Shown piece after piece: positions 37,638 through 49,613 of a stretch of DNA of 64,000 nucleotides. Numbering within the stretch: position 1 is the first letter of the stretch; each line of letters begins with the position of its first letter. The stretch is from Hanleya hanleyi (lineage: Eukaryota > Mollusca > Polyplacophora > Lepidopleurida > Hanleyidae). The stretch lies in assembly GCA_036873755.1 (NCBI GenBank), contig JAVTVY010016167.1, forward strand, positions 1 through 64,000, in the 5' to 3' direction. Under the pieces are notes generated by a model. It did not search any database. It saw only the letters and a program-made list of their open reading frames with translations, and had not been told where the DNA came from. Made by a program: the position numbers and the translations under genes.

Positions 37638-37999
37638 CACAGCCAGAAAAATGGTGTTGGCCCAACACACCTTTTTGGTGTTGAGGGCTGGTCAACACCA
37701 TAAAGAGGTGTTGAGAGATGGTGTTGACCAATGTGAACACTAAAAAATGGTGTTGAGGTCAGTTCAATACCAAATAATGATGTTGGTCAACACCAATCCA
37801 TGGTGTTGAAAATGGTTCGACGCCATATTTTGGTGTTCACTGACTAGTGCTAATACTATCTCAACACCAATTAATGGTGTTGGCCAACACCAATAAAGGG
37901 TGTTGGAGATATATGGTGTCGGTGCAAATTGAACACCATATATTGGTGTTGAGCTCAACACCATTTTTAGTGTTGAACATCACAATTTTTCTGGTTGTG
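37638..37999. mobile_element. Same MITE, array unit 3
   Basis: Same sequence and flanking TA as in unit 1. Confidence 0.88.
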
Positions 38000-39777
38000 T
38001 ACATGCACCTCCCTTCCCTATCGCATGAAAGACTACCGGGACATGAATATACAATTATGACCCATCAACTACCCCCGTGGGATGTGTCCCACAATCGGGG
38101 CGCGGACACCTACCCTGTATATCCTATCCATGCCTTGCTTCACCCTATGACCCGATTTGGTAGGAAAGTTCATGCCGTTCTGCAGCTATGTAGAGCAACT
38201 CATAACTATAAAAATCCTGAGATACACATGTAGCACGTGACTTTAAATTCAAAGACCAGGATCGGAAATTACTGCTTCCTCTGTCTTTTTTTTCTACTTG
38301 GCCATTGGTTCATTAGGATTCACAGAATTTTATTTTAACTAATCTCTGCTTTTGGAAATTGATTAAAATTCAACATTTTGTGACTTGTCACCATTTGTAA
38401 CAAATTTCAAATCCATATAGATTTCATGCCTTTCGTTCTTGATTTCATTCCATACCGATTTATTGAAACTGCTAACAGTTTTTGTCTGATGAAGTATAAA
38501 AGAAAGAATAAACCCATCAACTTCAAAATCAGAATGCAATCTTAAATTGACAGATTCCGATATTTCTAGTAAAGTTTTATATAAATGCCAAGTATCTTAC
38601 AGGAAAGCTATTTTAAGGTAGTCCGCTGGCGGTTTTGAGCTTTGGCGGCCATTTTCCATGTTTTTACCTGGGAGTAGGTTATATCCCTTTCCTACGTTAA
38701 GAGATAGTCCAACCGAGAATTTGCGATAGACATTGTGATTATCTTCAAACAGTTAGAATATAAGAAAAAGTTAAATAATATTTATATGATTTTTTGATGA
38801 AGATGCTTCAAAATCATGGCTATTCCCTATGTTTATTATTTCATGAGATGAATCCATCCTCATTCATATTCCTGTGCTGCATATAAACTTGCGTCTATTG
38901 ATAGTTTATAACCATACTCTGTTGTTTTGTAGGAGATTTGCTGGTCCAATTATTCTATAGGTAGTTATAATTCACGGCAGTCGACGGTGCCGACATTGGT
39001 CACACAATGGCGATGCTTATGAAAGCGAATAACCGTGACCTTGGTTGAAATATATTTCAAGTATCCTGCTGTTAATTACGGATCAGTTTAACTTCCCAAC
39101 ACAGAGAAACACACAACAGTGATTCATGGATGTTTTCTGTGAGCTGTTCATTAACCCAACCTACCTGCCAATTTTATGAACTGTGGATTTCACCAGAAAA
39201 TTCAACAAGTCGGTCAAACAATCAACCAAGATAGTTCTAAATGCATATAGATTTGCCTCATTTTCGTTCACATTTGCCGACCCAGTAATATAAATTATGG
39301 TGGCATCAGATTGTATACCCTTTACTGTAAGATATACACTCTGTTTTCACATGGGATTAAACCGCGGCCTGCGGATTTTGTGTGCATTGATTTCAACCAA
39401 TCAACATCGTCCATTGATAAACGAAACGGACTGTGCTCGGAATATCACAGAAGAACCGAACGTTGTAGGTCTAACGTGTGCTCCGTATCGCGTGTTTCGT
39501 TAACGTAACTTCCAGAGCCGTTTCTAAATTTTAAGGGGATTGGTTGAAATATAGATCCCTTAGAAATGTTTTTCTTCAAATATGTCACATGTATATATAT
39601 GATAAAAATACAATAATGGCTATAGCAGACATTCATTCTGACAATGAATAATTGCCTAAAATGAATTGTTCCATTAACATAGATGAAATTCTGGAGTAGA
39701 CTGCAAAATTCAAGTTGATTGTTTGGAAATTGGAAAATTTGTAATTATTTGCTTTAATATTTGCTACATGTATGGTA

Positions 39778-40139
39778 CACAGCCAGAAAAATGGTGTTGG
39801 CCCAACACACCTTTTTGGTGTTGAGGGCTGGTCAACACCATAAAGAGGTGTTGAGAGATGGTGTTGACCAATGTGAACACTAAAAAATGGTGTTGAGGTC
39901 AGTTCAATACCAAATAATGATGTTGGTCAACACCAATCCATGGTGTTGAAAATGGTTCGACGCCATATTTTGGTGTTCACTGACTAGTGCTAATACTATC
40001 TCAACACCAATTAATGGTGTTGGCCAACACCAATAAAGGGTGTTGGAGATATATGGTGTCGGTGCAAATTGAACACCATATATTGGTGTTGAGCTCAACA
40101 CCATTTTTAGTGTTGAACATCACAATTTTTCTGGTTGTG
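39778..40139. mobile_element. Same MITE, array unit 4
   Basis: Same sequence and flanking TA as in unit 1. Confidence 0.88.
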
Positions 40140-41918
40140 TACATGCACCTCCCTTCCCTATCGCATGAAAGACTACCGGGACATGAATATACAATTATGA
40201 CCCATCAACTACCCCCGTGGGATGTGTCCCACAATCGGGGCGCGGACACCTACCCTGTATATCCTATCCATGCCTTGCTTCACCCTATGACCCGATTTGG
40301 TAGGAAAGTTCATGCCGTTCTGCAGCTATGTAGAACAACTCATAACTATAAAAATCCTGAGATACACATGTAGCACGTGACTTTAAATTCAAAGACCAGG
40401 ATCGGAAATTACTGCTTCCTCTGTCTTTTTTTTCTACTTGGCCATTGGTTCATTAGGATTCACAGAATTTTATTTTAACTAATCTCTGCTTTTGGAAATT
40501 GATTAAAATTCAACATTTTGTGACTTGTCACCATTTGTAACAAATTTCAAATCCATATAGATTTCATGCCTTTCGTTCTTGATTTCATTCCATACCGATT
40601 TATTGAAACTGCTAACAGTTTTTGTCTGATGAAGTATAAAAGAAAGAATAAACCCATCAACTTCAAAATCAGAATGCAATCTTAAATTGACAGCTTCCGA
40701 TGATTTCTAGTAAAGTTTTATATAAATGCCAAGTATCTTACAGGAAAGCTATTTTAAGGTAGTCCGCTGGCGGTTTTGAGCTTTGGCGGCCATTTTCCAT
40801 GTTTTTACCTGGGAGTAGGTTATATCCCTTTCCTACGTTAAGAGATAGTCCAACCGAGAATTTGCGATAGACATTGTGATTATCTTCAAACAGTTAGAAT
40901 ATAAGAAAAAGTTAAATAATATTTATATGATTTTTTGATGAAGATGCTTCAAAATCATGGCTATTCCCTATGTTTATTATTTCATGAGATGAATCCATCC
41001 TCATTCATATTCCTGTGCTGCATATAAACTTGCGCCTATTGATAGTTTATAACCATACTCTGTTGTTTTGTAGGAGATTTGCTGGTCCAATTATTCTATA
41101 GGTAGTTATAATTCACGGCAGTCGACGGTGCCGACATTGGTCACACAATGGCGATGCTTATGAAAGCGAATAACCGTGACCTTGGTTGAAATATATTTCA
41201 AGTATCCTGCTGTTAATTACGGATCAGTTTAACTTCCCAACACAGAGAAACACACAACAGTGATTCATGGATGTTTTCTGTGAGCTGTTCATTAACCCAA
41301 CCTACCTGCCAATTTTATGAACTGTGGATTTCACCAGAAAATTCAACAAGTCGGTCAAACAATCAACCAAGATAGTTCTAAATGCATATAGATTTGCCTC
41401 ATTTTCGTTCACATTTGCCGACCCAGTAATATAAATTATGGTGGCATCAGATTGTATACCCTTTACTGTAAGATATACACTCTGTTTTCACATGGGATTA
41501 AACCGCGGCCTGCGGATTTTGTGTGCATTGATTTCAACCAATCAACATCGTCCATTGATAAACGAAACGGACTGTGCTCGGAATATCACAGAAGAACCGA
41601 ACGTTGTAGGTCTAACGTGTGCTCCGTATCGCGTGTTTCGTTAACGTAACTTCCAGAGCCGTTTCTAAATTTTAAGGGGATTGGTTGAAATATAGATACC
41701 TTAGAAATGTTTTTCTTCAAATATGTCACATGTATATATATGATAAAAATACAATAATGGCTATAGCAGACATTCATTCTGACAATGAATAATTGCCTAA
41801 AATGAATTGTTCCATTAACATAGATGAAATTCTGGAGTAGACTGCAAAATTCAAGTTGATTGTTTGGAAATTGGAAAATTTGTAATTATTTGCTTTAATA
41901 TTTGCTACATGTATGGTA

Positions 41919-42280
41919 CACAGCCAGAAAAATGGTGTTGGCCCAACACACCTTTTTGGTGTTGAGGGCTGGTCAACACCATAAAGAGGTGTTGAGAGAT
42001 GGTGTTGACCAATGTGAACACTAAAAAATGGTGTTGAGGTCAGTTCAATACCAAATAATGATGTTGGTCAACACCAATCCATGGTGTTGAAAATGGTTCG
42101 ACGCCATATTTTGGTGTTCACTGACTAGTGCTAATACTATCTCAACACCAATTAATGGTGTTGGCCAACACCAATAAAGGGTGTTGGAGATATATGGTGT
42201 CGGTGCAAATTGAACACCATATATTGGTGTTGAGCTCAACACCATTTTTAGTGTTGAACATCACAATTTTTCTGGTTGTG
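41919..42280. mobile_element. Same MITE, array unit 5
   Basis: Same sequence and flanking TA as in unit 1. Confidence 0.88.
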
Positions 42281-43129
42281 TACATGCACCTCCCTTCCCT
42301 ATCGCATGAAAGACTACCGGGACATGAATACACAATTATGACCCATCAACTACCCCCGTGGGATGTGTCCCACAATCGGGGCGCGGACACCTACCTTGTA
42401 TATCCTATCCATGCCTTGCTTCACCCTATGACCCGATTTGGTAGGAAAGTTCATGCCGTTCTGCAGCTATGTAGAGCAACTCATAACTATAAAAATCCTG
42501 AGATACACATGTAGCACGTGACTTTAAATTCAAAGACCAGGATCGGAAATTACTGCTTCCTCTGTCTTTTTTTTCTACTTGGCCATTGGTTCATTAGGAT
42601 TCACAGAATTTTATTTTAACTAATCTCTGCTTTTGGAAATTGATTAAAATTCAACATTTTGTGACTTGTCACCATTTGTAACAAATTTCAAATCCATATA
42701 GATTTCATGCCTTTCGTTCTTGATTTCATTCCATACCGATTTATTGAAACTGCTAACAGTTTTTGTCTGATGAAGTATAAAAGAAAGAATAAACCCATCA
42801 ACTTCAAAATCAGAATGCAATCTTAAATTGACAGATTCCGATGATTTCTAGTAAAGTTTTATATAAATGCCAAGTATCTTACAGGAAAGCTATTTTAAGG
42901 TAGTCCGCTGGCGGTTTTGAGCTTTGGCGGCCATTTTCCATGTTTTTACCTGGGAGTAGGTTATATCCCTTTCCTACGTTAAGAGATAGTCCAACCGAGA
43001 ATTTGCGATAGACATTGTGATTATCTTCAAACAGTTAGAATATAAGAAAAAGTTAAATAATATTTATATGATTTTTTCATGAATATGCTTCAAAACCAGG
43101 GTTATTCCCTGTGTTTTCTGGGTTATTAA

Positions 43130-43684
43130 CCCTACCAGGCCTGGGTACCAAACTTTCTACGCTATCTTCGGAACGACAAAATATAAAGAGCTGACACTCC
43201 GAGATTTTATGGTTTACCATATTGGGGCCATTTTGAGCCTATTTGCATAACCCCCCGAGCAGCGAATCATGGGTAAATTCAAGATGGCGGCCACGTGGGG
43301 TACCAGAAAAGTGATATTTTCGTCATTTTCCATTACAATTTCTGCTTTTCCGCGATGAAAATCGGGCAAAAACTATTTTATTTCGCATCACAATAATATT
43401 TACTAATTTATCATGCAGTTTTGGAGAGGATTTATATAAATAAAAAATTAGAAAAATCTGACCGAAAAATCGCCCAAAAATGCCATTTTTGAAAATGCCG
43501 TCACTGTGACGTCATCAAAGCGGTCATCTTGGATTTTTTACATTTTCTGGTAGAGCTTGACCCATGGGTATAGTATGGTAAGTTTCAGTCTCCTAGCTCA
43601 AGAGATAAAAAAATAATTATTGGGCCATTTCGCTCCCCCCCCCCCAGGCCTGGACAGGTCCCAAAAAGCCCAGGCCAGATAGGG
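43130..43684 (-). mobile_element. TTAA-flanked MITE family M1, copy C (inverted)
   Basis: TTAA at 43126-43129 and 43685-43688. Ends are CCCTACCAGGCCTGGG and CCCAGGCCAGATAGGG. It reads as the reverse complement of copies A and B, with GGTAGAGCTTGACCCATGGGTATAGTATGGTAAGTTTCAG and GTGACGTCATCAAAGCGG. It lies immediately after the end of the tandem array. Confidence 0.88.
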
Positions 43685-43688
43685 TTAA

Positions 43689-44103
43689 ATGGAGTATGGG
43701 TCAGTCCATTTACAGGGTTTTCAGCTAATAAATGCACACCAACCTATACTTTTTTCTTTGTTTTTCTTCATTTTACACAATTTTGAATGCAACAACACAC
43801 ATTATTCAAAAAGTTAATTACTTCGATTTACCACCAGCGGACATCCTGAACGTAATGACTTCATACAGATATATGATAAAGTATGAGGAACAGAAGTACA
43901 GTATTATATATATCAGCTATCAAAGAAACAATTTTACGGATTAGAAATTAGCTTCAGGTTGAATTTTGCACTTGAGTAATGATTACATCACTAGTGAGCG
44001 GAAATCTACGGAATGACTTCGATTTACTGCCACCGGATATCAAGAAGAACTTGCGAATGAGTCGATTATCATGACTGTGCTTGTTACAGAAACTTCTCTA
44101 AGG
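43689..44103. other. No recognisable gene
   Basis: A weak direct repeat is seen: ACTTCGATTTACCACCAGCGGACATC (~43820) against GACTTCGATTTACTGCCACCGGATATC (~44014). A 70-codon frame crosses the first copy; no domain. Confidence 0.4.
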
Positions 44104-44441
44104 TATTATTGCTAACGGATTAATATGCCAACAATATCGCCTATATATTCTGTGATATTGAGTTACACCATTATGGTCTTTGAAACAAAAGTTAATAAAG
44201 CAGAAATGCGCATCAGAATCCTATGATTGTTGGCAGGTTTGACATATTTCAAACTTCTATCAACGTTAGAGATGAAGAAAGAAGTTTGGTAAAAGTTAAA
44301 ACTGCCAAAAATCAAATGGCTCTGATGTGCACTTCTGCGTTACAAAGATTTTTCAAAGAACATACAAGTTTAAGGCATTAGTGCAAAATATATCGGCGAT
44401 ACTATTGACACAATGTTACTGTTAATCCGTTAGCAACAATA
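44104..44441. mobile_element. MITE with TATTRTTGCTAACGGATTAA ends (338 bp)
   Basis: TATTATTGCTAACGGATTAA on the left matches the inverted right end TTAATCCGTTAGCAACAATA. Inner inverted matches include GAAATGCGCATCAGA against TCTGATGTGCACTTC. No ORF. Confidence 0.75.
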
Positions 44442-45099
44442 TGTTTCTTTAACAAGTACGGTCATGATCAGTCGAAATCAATGTTCAAGGAAAGCTGAAC
44501 ATCTTAACGATAGACTGCTGGTATCAGGTAATCAGCAGTTGCTATATTCGACAAACATAATCCCAAGTTATCAGTATTGGTTGACTATTGCTTAGGACTC
44601 TGCGTGAAGTTGGAAGCTTCTGCGTTGAATATATATACGTAGAGAAGTTACTGTACGGACTTACATAGGAGTATTTTGCATTTTTTGCCTAATTTATCTG
44701 TTTACTGAAAGAAAATATGGAGAAATAAACTAATCTTCGCGAATTTCCAACCATGCAGTTGAAGAAAATCTTCTAGAAAGGGTATATTTTGAAATTTGGC
44801 TATGCTCGCACGCAAAAATATTTCTAGGAGAGGCATTTGTTGTTTATGCAGTCGACACGAGGTCTTATAGATAATTCGACTGTTCATGGTAATTTGCATG
44901 CATCCACATTTAGTAACATATATCACATTTCTAGAATCACAACTCGTGTTTCACTCAACTGTAAAGACACTATTCTTGAATGAAAATGATGAGCCGTATG
45001 TCAGGTATTCACATGTACCGCATCGATAGTGTGCATTTTGTGATTTTTCGTGGTTTTTGCCGCTGGGCAATTCTGCCGGAAGTGCATTGTCACCGTTAG
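44442..45099. other. No recognisable gene
   Basis: AT-rich. A 74-codon minus frame at 44702-44926 is not recognised. Confidence 0.35.
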
Positions 45100-45660
45100 G
45101 GTCGTCTATCTATCCGATATTTCAAGAAAGACATATAGCCAGACATTTGAAGTCATACCACATATCTAGCTGGTTAGAAACCTATTGAAAATGATAGACC
45201 TTGACCTATTTTCTGAAGGTCGAATGCTAGTATTTGCCTTAATTTTTGAAGGATTAAACCTAGGGTATCCAAATTTATATTACATATGCAACTGGTGATT
45301 GACTAGAAGCCTGTCCCAGTTGACTGACCTCGACCTACGGTTTCAAGGTCATGTACTGTTTATTATGATATAACATGAATAATTATAGCTAGACTTTCCG
45401 AATCAATACTATGTATACATCTGGCGATGGTCCAGAAGTGTATTGGGGATGACTGACCATGACCTATTTTGTCCAGGTGAGATTCTATTTAGTACGATAT
45501 TTCATAAATGATTATATCTATATTGTCCAAATTTATACCCCATATATGCAATTGGCGTTGAACCTGAAGTTTATTGAATATGACTGACCTTGATCTATGT
45601 TTATAAACCAGAAACCTGTTGAAGATGACTCACCTATTTTTCCTGGATAAAATTACATGA
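45100..45660 (+). repeat. Degenerate ~120-bp repeats with TGACCTTGACCTA motifs (left block)
   Basis: About four diverged units carry TGA(C)TGACC(T/A)(T/C)GACCTA..TT followed by (A)AGGTCA-like ends, CTGGTTAGAAACCTATTGAAAATG-type leaders and (A/T)CATATATGCAACTGG. The same kind of unit occurs in reverse orientation at 49920-50450. Confidence 0.7.
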
Positions 45661-45920
45661 TTGCAGTATGAAGAGATATTTAGAGCTAGGCATTCGTCCA
45701 CTACCAGCGAAAATTGTTTCTCATCAATTAAGGCCTTGGCAAAAGATGATATGGCCCAACATCGTGTGAGAGAACTAAAGTCATCCCTACTAGATCGCAT
45801 TTTTAACTAAACCTAGTTGTCAAAGCTCGAAAATACTTCTTATGTAATGCATGTTTATTGAGTGTAGACAATAAATGATAGCCGAGGAGTGTTGGGGCCC
45901 ATTCGGCTATTTTCGACGTA

Positions 45921-46183
45921 CGCTCTCAGAAATATCCAGGGAATAATCCTGAATAGAACAGGCTGCACATCCACAACTCAATTTCAGGGATTTTACCTGA
46001 AATCTAGGGATAATTTCCTGAAATTCAGGTATATCATCCATGAATTAAAGCTAAATTACTTCGGGGATCTTTTTTCTGAAATTCAGGAAATTATCCCTGG
46101 ATTTCAGGTAAAATCCCTGAAATTGAGTTGTGGATGTGCAGCCTGTTCTATTTAGGATTATTCCCTGAATATTTCTGAGAGTG
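45921..46183. mobile_element. Palindromic TA-flanked MITE (263 bp)
   Basis: TA at 45919-45920 and 46184-46185. Arms of ~110 bp are nearly perfect: CGCTCTCAGAAATATCCAGGGAATAATCC on the left, CACTCTCAGAAATATTCAGGGAATAATCC as the reverse complement of the right. ATTTCAGG/CCTGAAAT words are iterated inside. The chance frame 45889-46155 is not a gene. Confidence 0.9.
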
Positions 46184-46465
46184 TATGTGACACGGGTTAG
46201 CAGCTTTTCAGAGGAGCCTGTCTCTGGTTTTTAATGAGATTCACATTTTTTACTGGACTCTCGTGCAGTATGTTCGTATTTTGCCCAATTTTGGAATATA
46301 TGTCCAAGTGACGCGGATTGTATGTGGCCACGAAGACCATGTTTTAGCTCATTGATTTCGGTTTGGGTGTTCTTAAAAATGTAATGGCATGTGATTTGGC
46401 TTTATTCAGACCGGTCTTTTTCGGAAAAGCCCTGATTGCCAAATCATTTTCAAATTTATAAAGCC

Positions 46466-46663
46466 TCAGTGACTTTTGTCACAATGGGGCAGATCCATGG
46501 CAAGGTTATATAAAATATGGATCTTAGCAAAGCTTGCATGATTGCTTTTGAAATGAAGATATTGTCTCGTATCGGTGGGTTTAATGATACCAATCAGTGG
46601 ATAGTTTGTTTTCGTTATTATCAAAATGTCGAGAAAGGTTAAACTTTTACAGATGCTTTCCAT
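46466..46663 (-). pseudogene. Penelope-like retroelement relic: RT end of palm
   Basis: The minus frame begins LTFLDILII and contains IGIIKPTDTRQYLHFKSNHASFAK. This is the FLD...L..KPTDT.QYLH..S.HP..K block that in Penelope-like RTs follows the palm. After the stop near 46466 the match fades (GFINLKMIWQSGLF). Penelope sequence further along the protein is seen at 17463-17858, so the same family may have left both fragments. No catalytic RT motif remains. Confidence 0.72.
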
Positions 46664-47404
46664 GGTATTTTTTTATTTAGTTGCAGCCTTTGCAAAACAT
46701 GGTACTCCTGCCATAAGCGGAAACAAACATCCAAATATATTTTTCATGTGTTTCTAAATGCTGTATTTTCTTGTGGACCATATTTGTTACTCCTGTATCA
46801 ATTAGTTATTTCCTCTAGATAAACTGAGGTTATTGTGCTGTGCGTGGAAACCATTTCGGTACCCATTGCTGGGTCAAGAAGTGTAATTCTCTAAGATGAA
46901 TTTAACGCTGACTGGTAATGACTAGTTATTCAATCTGGATTCCAAAACCTCGAGATGTTTATTCACCCAGTTTTCGATTATTCATGCGATATATTGCTAT
47001 AAAGCTGACTGACTGTACCTTTACTGGTTAACAGCTAAGACAATATAAACTGCTCTTACCTAACTACTTAACTATTTCACATACGGTTTCAAATGTATGC
47101 CAACCTGATTACTTGTCCGATGTATAGGGCATGTCAGACTGGCAACAACAGGCCTGAAGTTGAGATAGTCCGACCGTATAACGGTGATATACTAGTATAC
47201 AGACATGGGTTGTTCTAACAGCGCCTTTATTAACTAGGGAATTGTGAATGTTAGAATATCCATAACAATTGCTAGTTTTAATATCAAAATCTATTAAATA
47301 GGGTTGTTCAGATTTGGTAAGAATGTGGCTATATATTAGACTTTAATCGTGTAGTTTGGAGAAGATTTTTTTGTCATTGTTATCTAATAGCGTCGAACTG
47401 ATAT
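46664..47404. other. No recognisable gene
   Basis: No feature recognised beyond ordinary AT-rich sequence. Confidence 0.35.
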
Positions 47405-47905
47405 TGAAAGGGTGGCGGAAAACGATGCCGGCGTGCTGACAATAAGTCATATTACCCCACAGACAAATATACTGATTACATATTTCTAAAAACGTCACAA
47501 GAACCAAAAATGATCCCTGTGATGATTTGTATCCCAGCCAGGCTTTCTTAGATGTTCATGTGAACTTTTTGAATGACATGACCACACGGGCCCTGGTATC
47601 GGCCTGAACGATATTAGATACAAATATTTCAGAGCGATGATGTAATAGCCCTAAGTCATCTGTTGGAAAATGATTAACTATGTGACCGCCAGAGAGAAAA
47701 AAATGGCCCAAACGAGGGAGTACTTACAGAAGGCAAGTTCGTACAATAAATCATATGGCCCACTGACAAATGTACTGACTACATATTTCTGTGACTGTGG
47801 CGACCTCTTTAATAATGACTGTGAGTCCAGATAGAGTGATGTGACCCCCAGATAGGGAAAAAGGCCCAAACTAGGGAGTATTTACAGACTGCACGTTCGT
47901 ATTCA
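47405..47905 (+). repeat. Dispersed repeat family B, copy 2 plus a partial copy 3
   Basis: 47405-47715 aligns with 16758-17075 from AAAGGGTGGCGGAAAACGATGCC to AAAAATGGCCCAAACGA. 47740-47905 repeats AAATCATATGGCCCACTGACAAAT...GGCCCAAACTAGGGAGTATTTACAGA, a shorter third copy. Confidence 0.78.
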
Positions 47906-48738
47906 GAATACATACATGTGAGGTCCGACGCCAATGTCCGATATGTCCCGATAAAAATCCAAATGCATTATAACCACAGCGCCTCCCTTGTCGACCTCTT
48001 TAATAATGATATTGGTATTGTTTTGTAAGTTTTAGGTTGCTTTTCGCCGTTTGAGGTCTAGATTAGTTTTTATTACATAATTGTCCCTACCATGTGGTTG
48101 TTTATTTGGGTTATCCAAAAATTGTCGGTCCATTCCTTTTTGGGTTCCTTGTGACGCTTGTTATGTACAACGGTTTTATTGTTTGTTGAGTCCGGTGTTT
48201 CTGCTGATGAAATTCACGTAGTCTTGAGGTTTCTATTAAATTTATGAATGCCTTTATCAAAGCTGAGAGTGATTTTATAATGGCGTTGGTCTGAGCTTCA
48301 GACATTTCTTCTTGTATAAAAAAAATAAATTAAATGTCTTGTGTGATTTTTCTGTCTAAATTGTTCACGATATTGTCTGCATATTCCGGGGCGCATTTGT
48401 ATATCTACCGGATTGTTCAAAATGTCGATTACCGTTGTCATGTCTCAAACGTTCTCTCCACTGGCTGATTTTGCGCGTCGATAAGTTGTGGCCTTATTGT
48501 TGTTCCATCGAATGCTAGCCCTTCGTTCGGAAGAAAGTCTACGATTTTGTCGTATACGGCTGACAGTCCCACTTCGGCTGTGATTGTCTACTCTGCAAGG
48601 GAACACAGGTGTCAAAATCTCGAGTGTTTCGGGCGTTACACGCTAAGGATAGTTGACGATGTCCTCGCGGATTATTCTGGGTTTTCTGCGTTCATATGAT
48701 GCCTGGGTGTTCTGTGTTGGTAACGATCGCAACCCTTC
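47906..48738. other. Unassigned; possibly retroelement DNA linked to the RT relic
   Basis: A minus frame at 48111-48305 starts with ATG (MSEAQTNAIIKSLSALIKAF) and is helix-like, but is not recognised. CGACCTCTTTAATAATGA occurs at both 47799 and 47993. Confidence 0.35.
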
Positions 48739-48942
48739 CTATATTTTGAATAACCCTGGAATAGTACTCTCCAGAAAGGGATAGTTTACGATGTCGAAGT
48801 TATAGTCATCTCTCTTGTCGTGAAGTCGAGGAGAGAGAACGCACGCTAATAGGTCTAAATACGACGTGCCGTTAGGGCTATCTGTAGTTTCCTTCAAATC
48901 CAGTGTATCATTCACTGCATCATATAAATAGCGAGTATCCAC
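48739..48942 (-). pseudogene. Reverse-transcriptase relic, second copy
   Basis: The minus frame contains TLDLKETTDSPNGTSYLDLL and then RLHDKRDDYNFDIVNYPFLE. It parallels 30250-30090, where the same residues recur with one frame break. The YLDL..(K)L(Y)DKRDDFNF.IVNFPF order is familiar from invertebrate RT ORFs. The catalytic YxDD part is not visible upstream. Confidence 0.65.
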
Positions 48943-49453
48943 AGCGAGAAGATCGTTTATAAAGCGTTTTGTGAATGAGAAGGATGTTGCGTATAAATTG
49001 AAATCGCCAGCGTATAGTCGTATTCATATAAGAACAGATGAAGGTCAGCCAAGATGGGTGCACAATTAGTATTCATTGGCATTTCTATATGCTGTTAATA
49101 TATTGTTCTGCCAAATTTCACATAGATATCATTAATCAGAAATTCAAGCAACTCTATAAAAAAATAAACATCATATGAATAATATCCCTTGTATGTAATA
49201 GAGCTGAAGAATGCTTTGCGACTTGTGACATTACTATATCAGATCAGTTTTCTTGAACAGCGATACTGTTAATGAACTAAGACGCCCAATCAGGTCCTGA
49301 TGAGGGATCATATCATAGCGAGTCGAAAAATACCATGAGGGTACATATCTGTACGCTATGTGTATATTGCATTGAGGAAAATAAGAGGAACTACCAGGTG
49401 AAATTACCAAGGCACTTGTGTTTATACGGAGGAAACGCTGTCCACACGAGTCC
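48943..49453. other. No recognisable gene
   Basis: Nothing recognised; short frames only. Confidence 0.35.
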
Positions 49454-49613
49454 ACACGCTTAAATCTAAAATGTTGAAACTTACTCGTAAAGTGTTGAAA
49501 TAACCCTTTAAGTGTGTCCACAGGGACAACACTCAAAGAACAGTCCCTGTGGATACACTTAAGGGGTTATTTCAACACTTTACGAGTAAGTTTCAACACT
49601 TTAGTTTTAAGCG
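49454..49613. mobile_element. Palindromic foldback sequence
   Basis: CGCTTAAATCTAAAATGTTGAAACTTACTCG...CCACAGGGA is mirrored by TCCCTGTGGATACACTTAAGGGGTTATTTCAACAC...TTTTAAGCG. The arms are ~72 bp and ~90 percent matched, with a ~13-bp loop. The outer ends differ, so termini and duplication are unclear. Confidence 0.8.

Larger units (their letters stand above)
32417..43116 (+). repeat. Five tandem copies of a 2.14-kb unit (macrosatellite-like array)
   Basis: Unit starts (TTATTTCATG(A/G)GATGAATCC) are at 32417, 34555, 36696, 38836 and 40977, so the period is 2138-2141 bp. The array ends near 43116, where CTATTCCCTATG becomes TTATTCCCTGTG. Copies 2-5 look almost identical by eye. Copy 1 differs at its first ~300 bp and at scattered sites. 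Each unit holds a 362-bp MITE. The small open frames repeated in every unit (65-128 codons) overlap in several frames and have no recognised domain, so I do not call them genes. One diverged relative of the unit's first part occurs at 28120-30370, which suggests the array grew from a dispersed repeat already in this region. Confidence 0.95.

Noticed and set aside
33565..42514. Repeated 65-128-codon ORFs in every unit of the tandem array
   Set aside because: They overlap in several frames and on both strands, one is made of the MITE's GGTGTTG words, and none has a domain. Their conservation simply follows from the near identity of the units.
32417..43116. CRISPR-like array
   Set aside because: The units are 2.1 kb with no short repeat/spacer structure, and the DNA is eukaryotic.
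45889..46155. 88-codon ORF
   Set aside because: Lies inside a palindromic MITE, so its frame is a by-product of the inverted arms.
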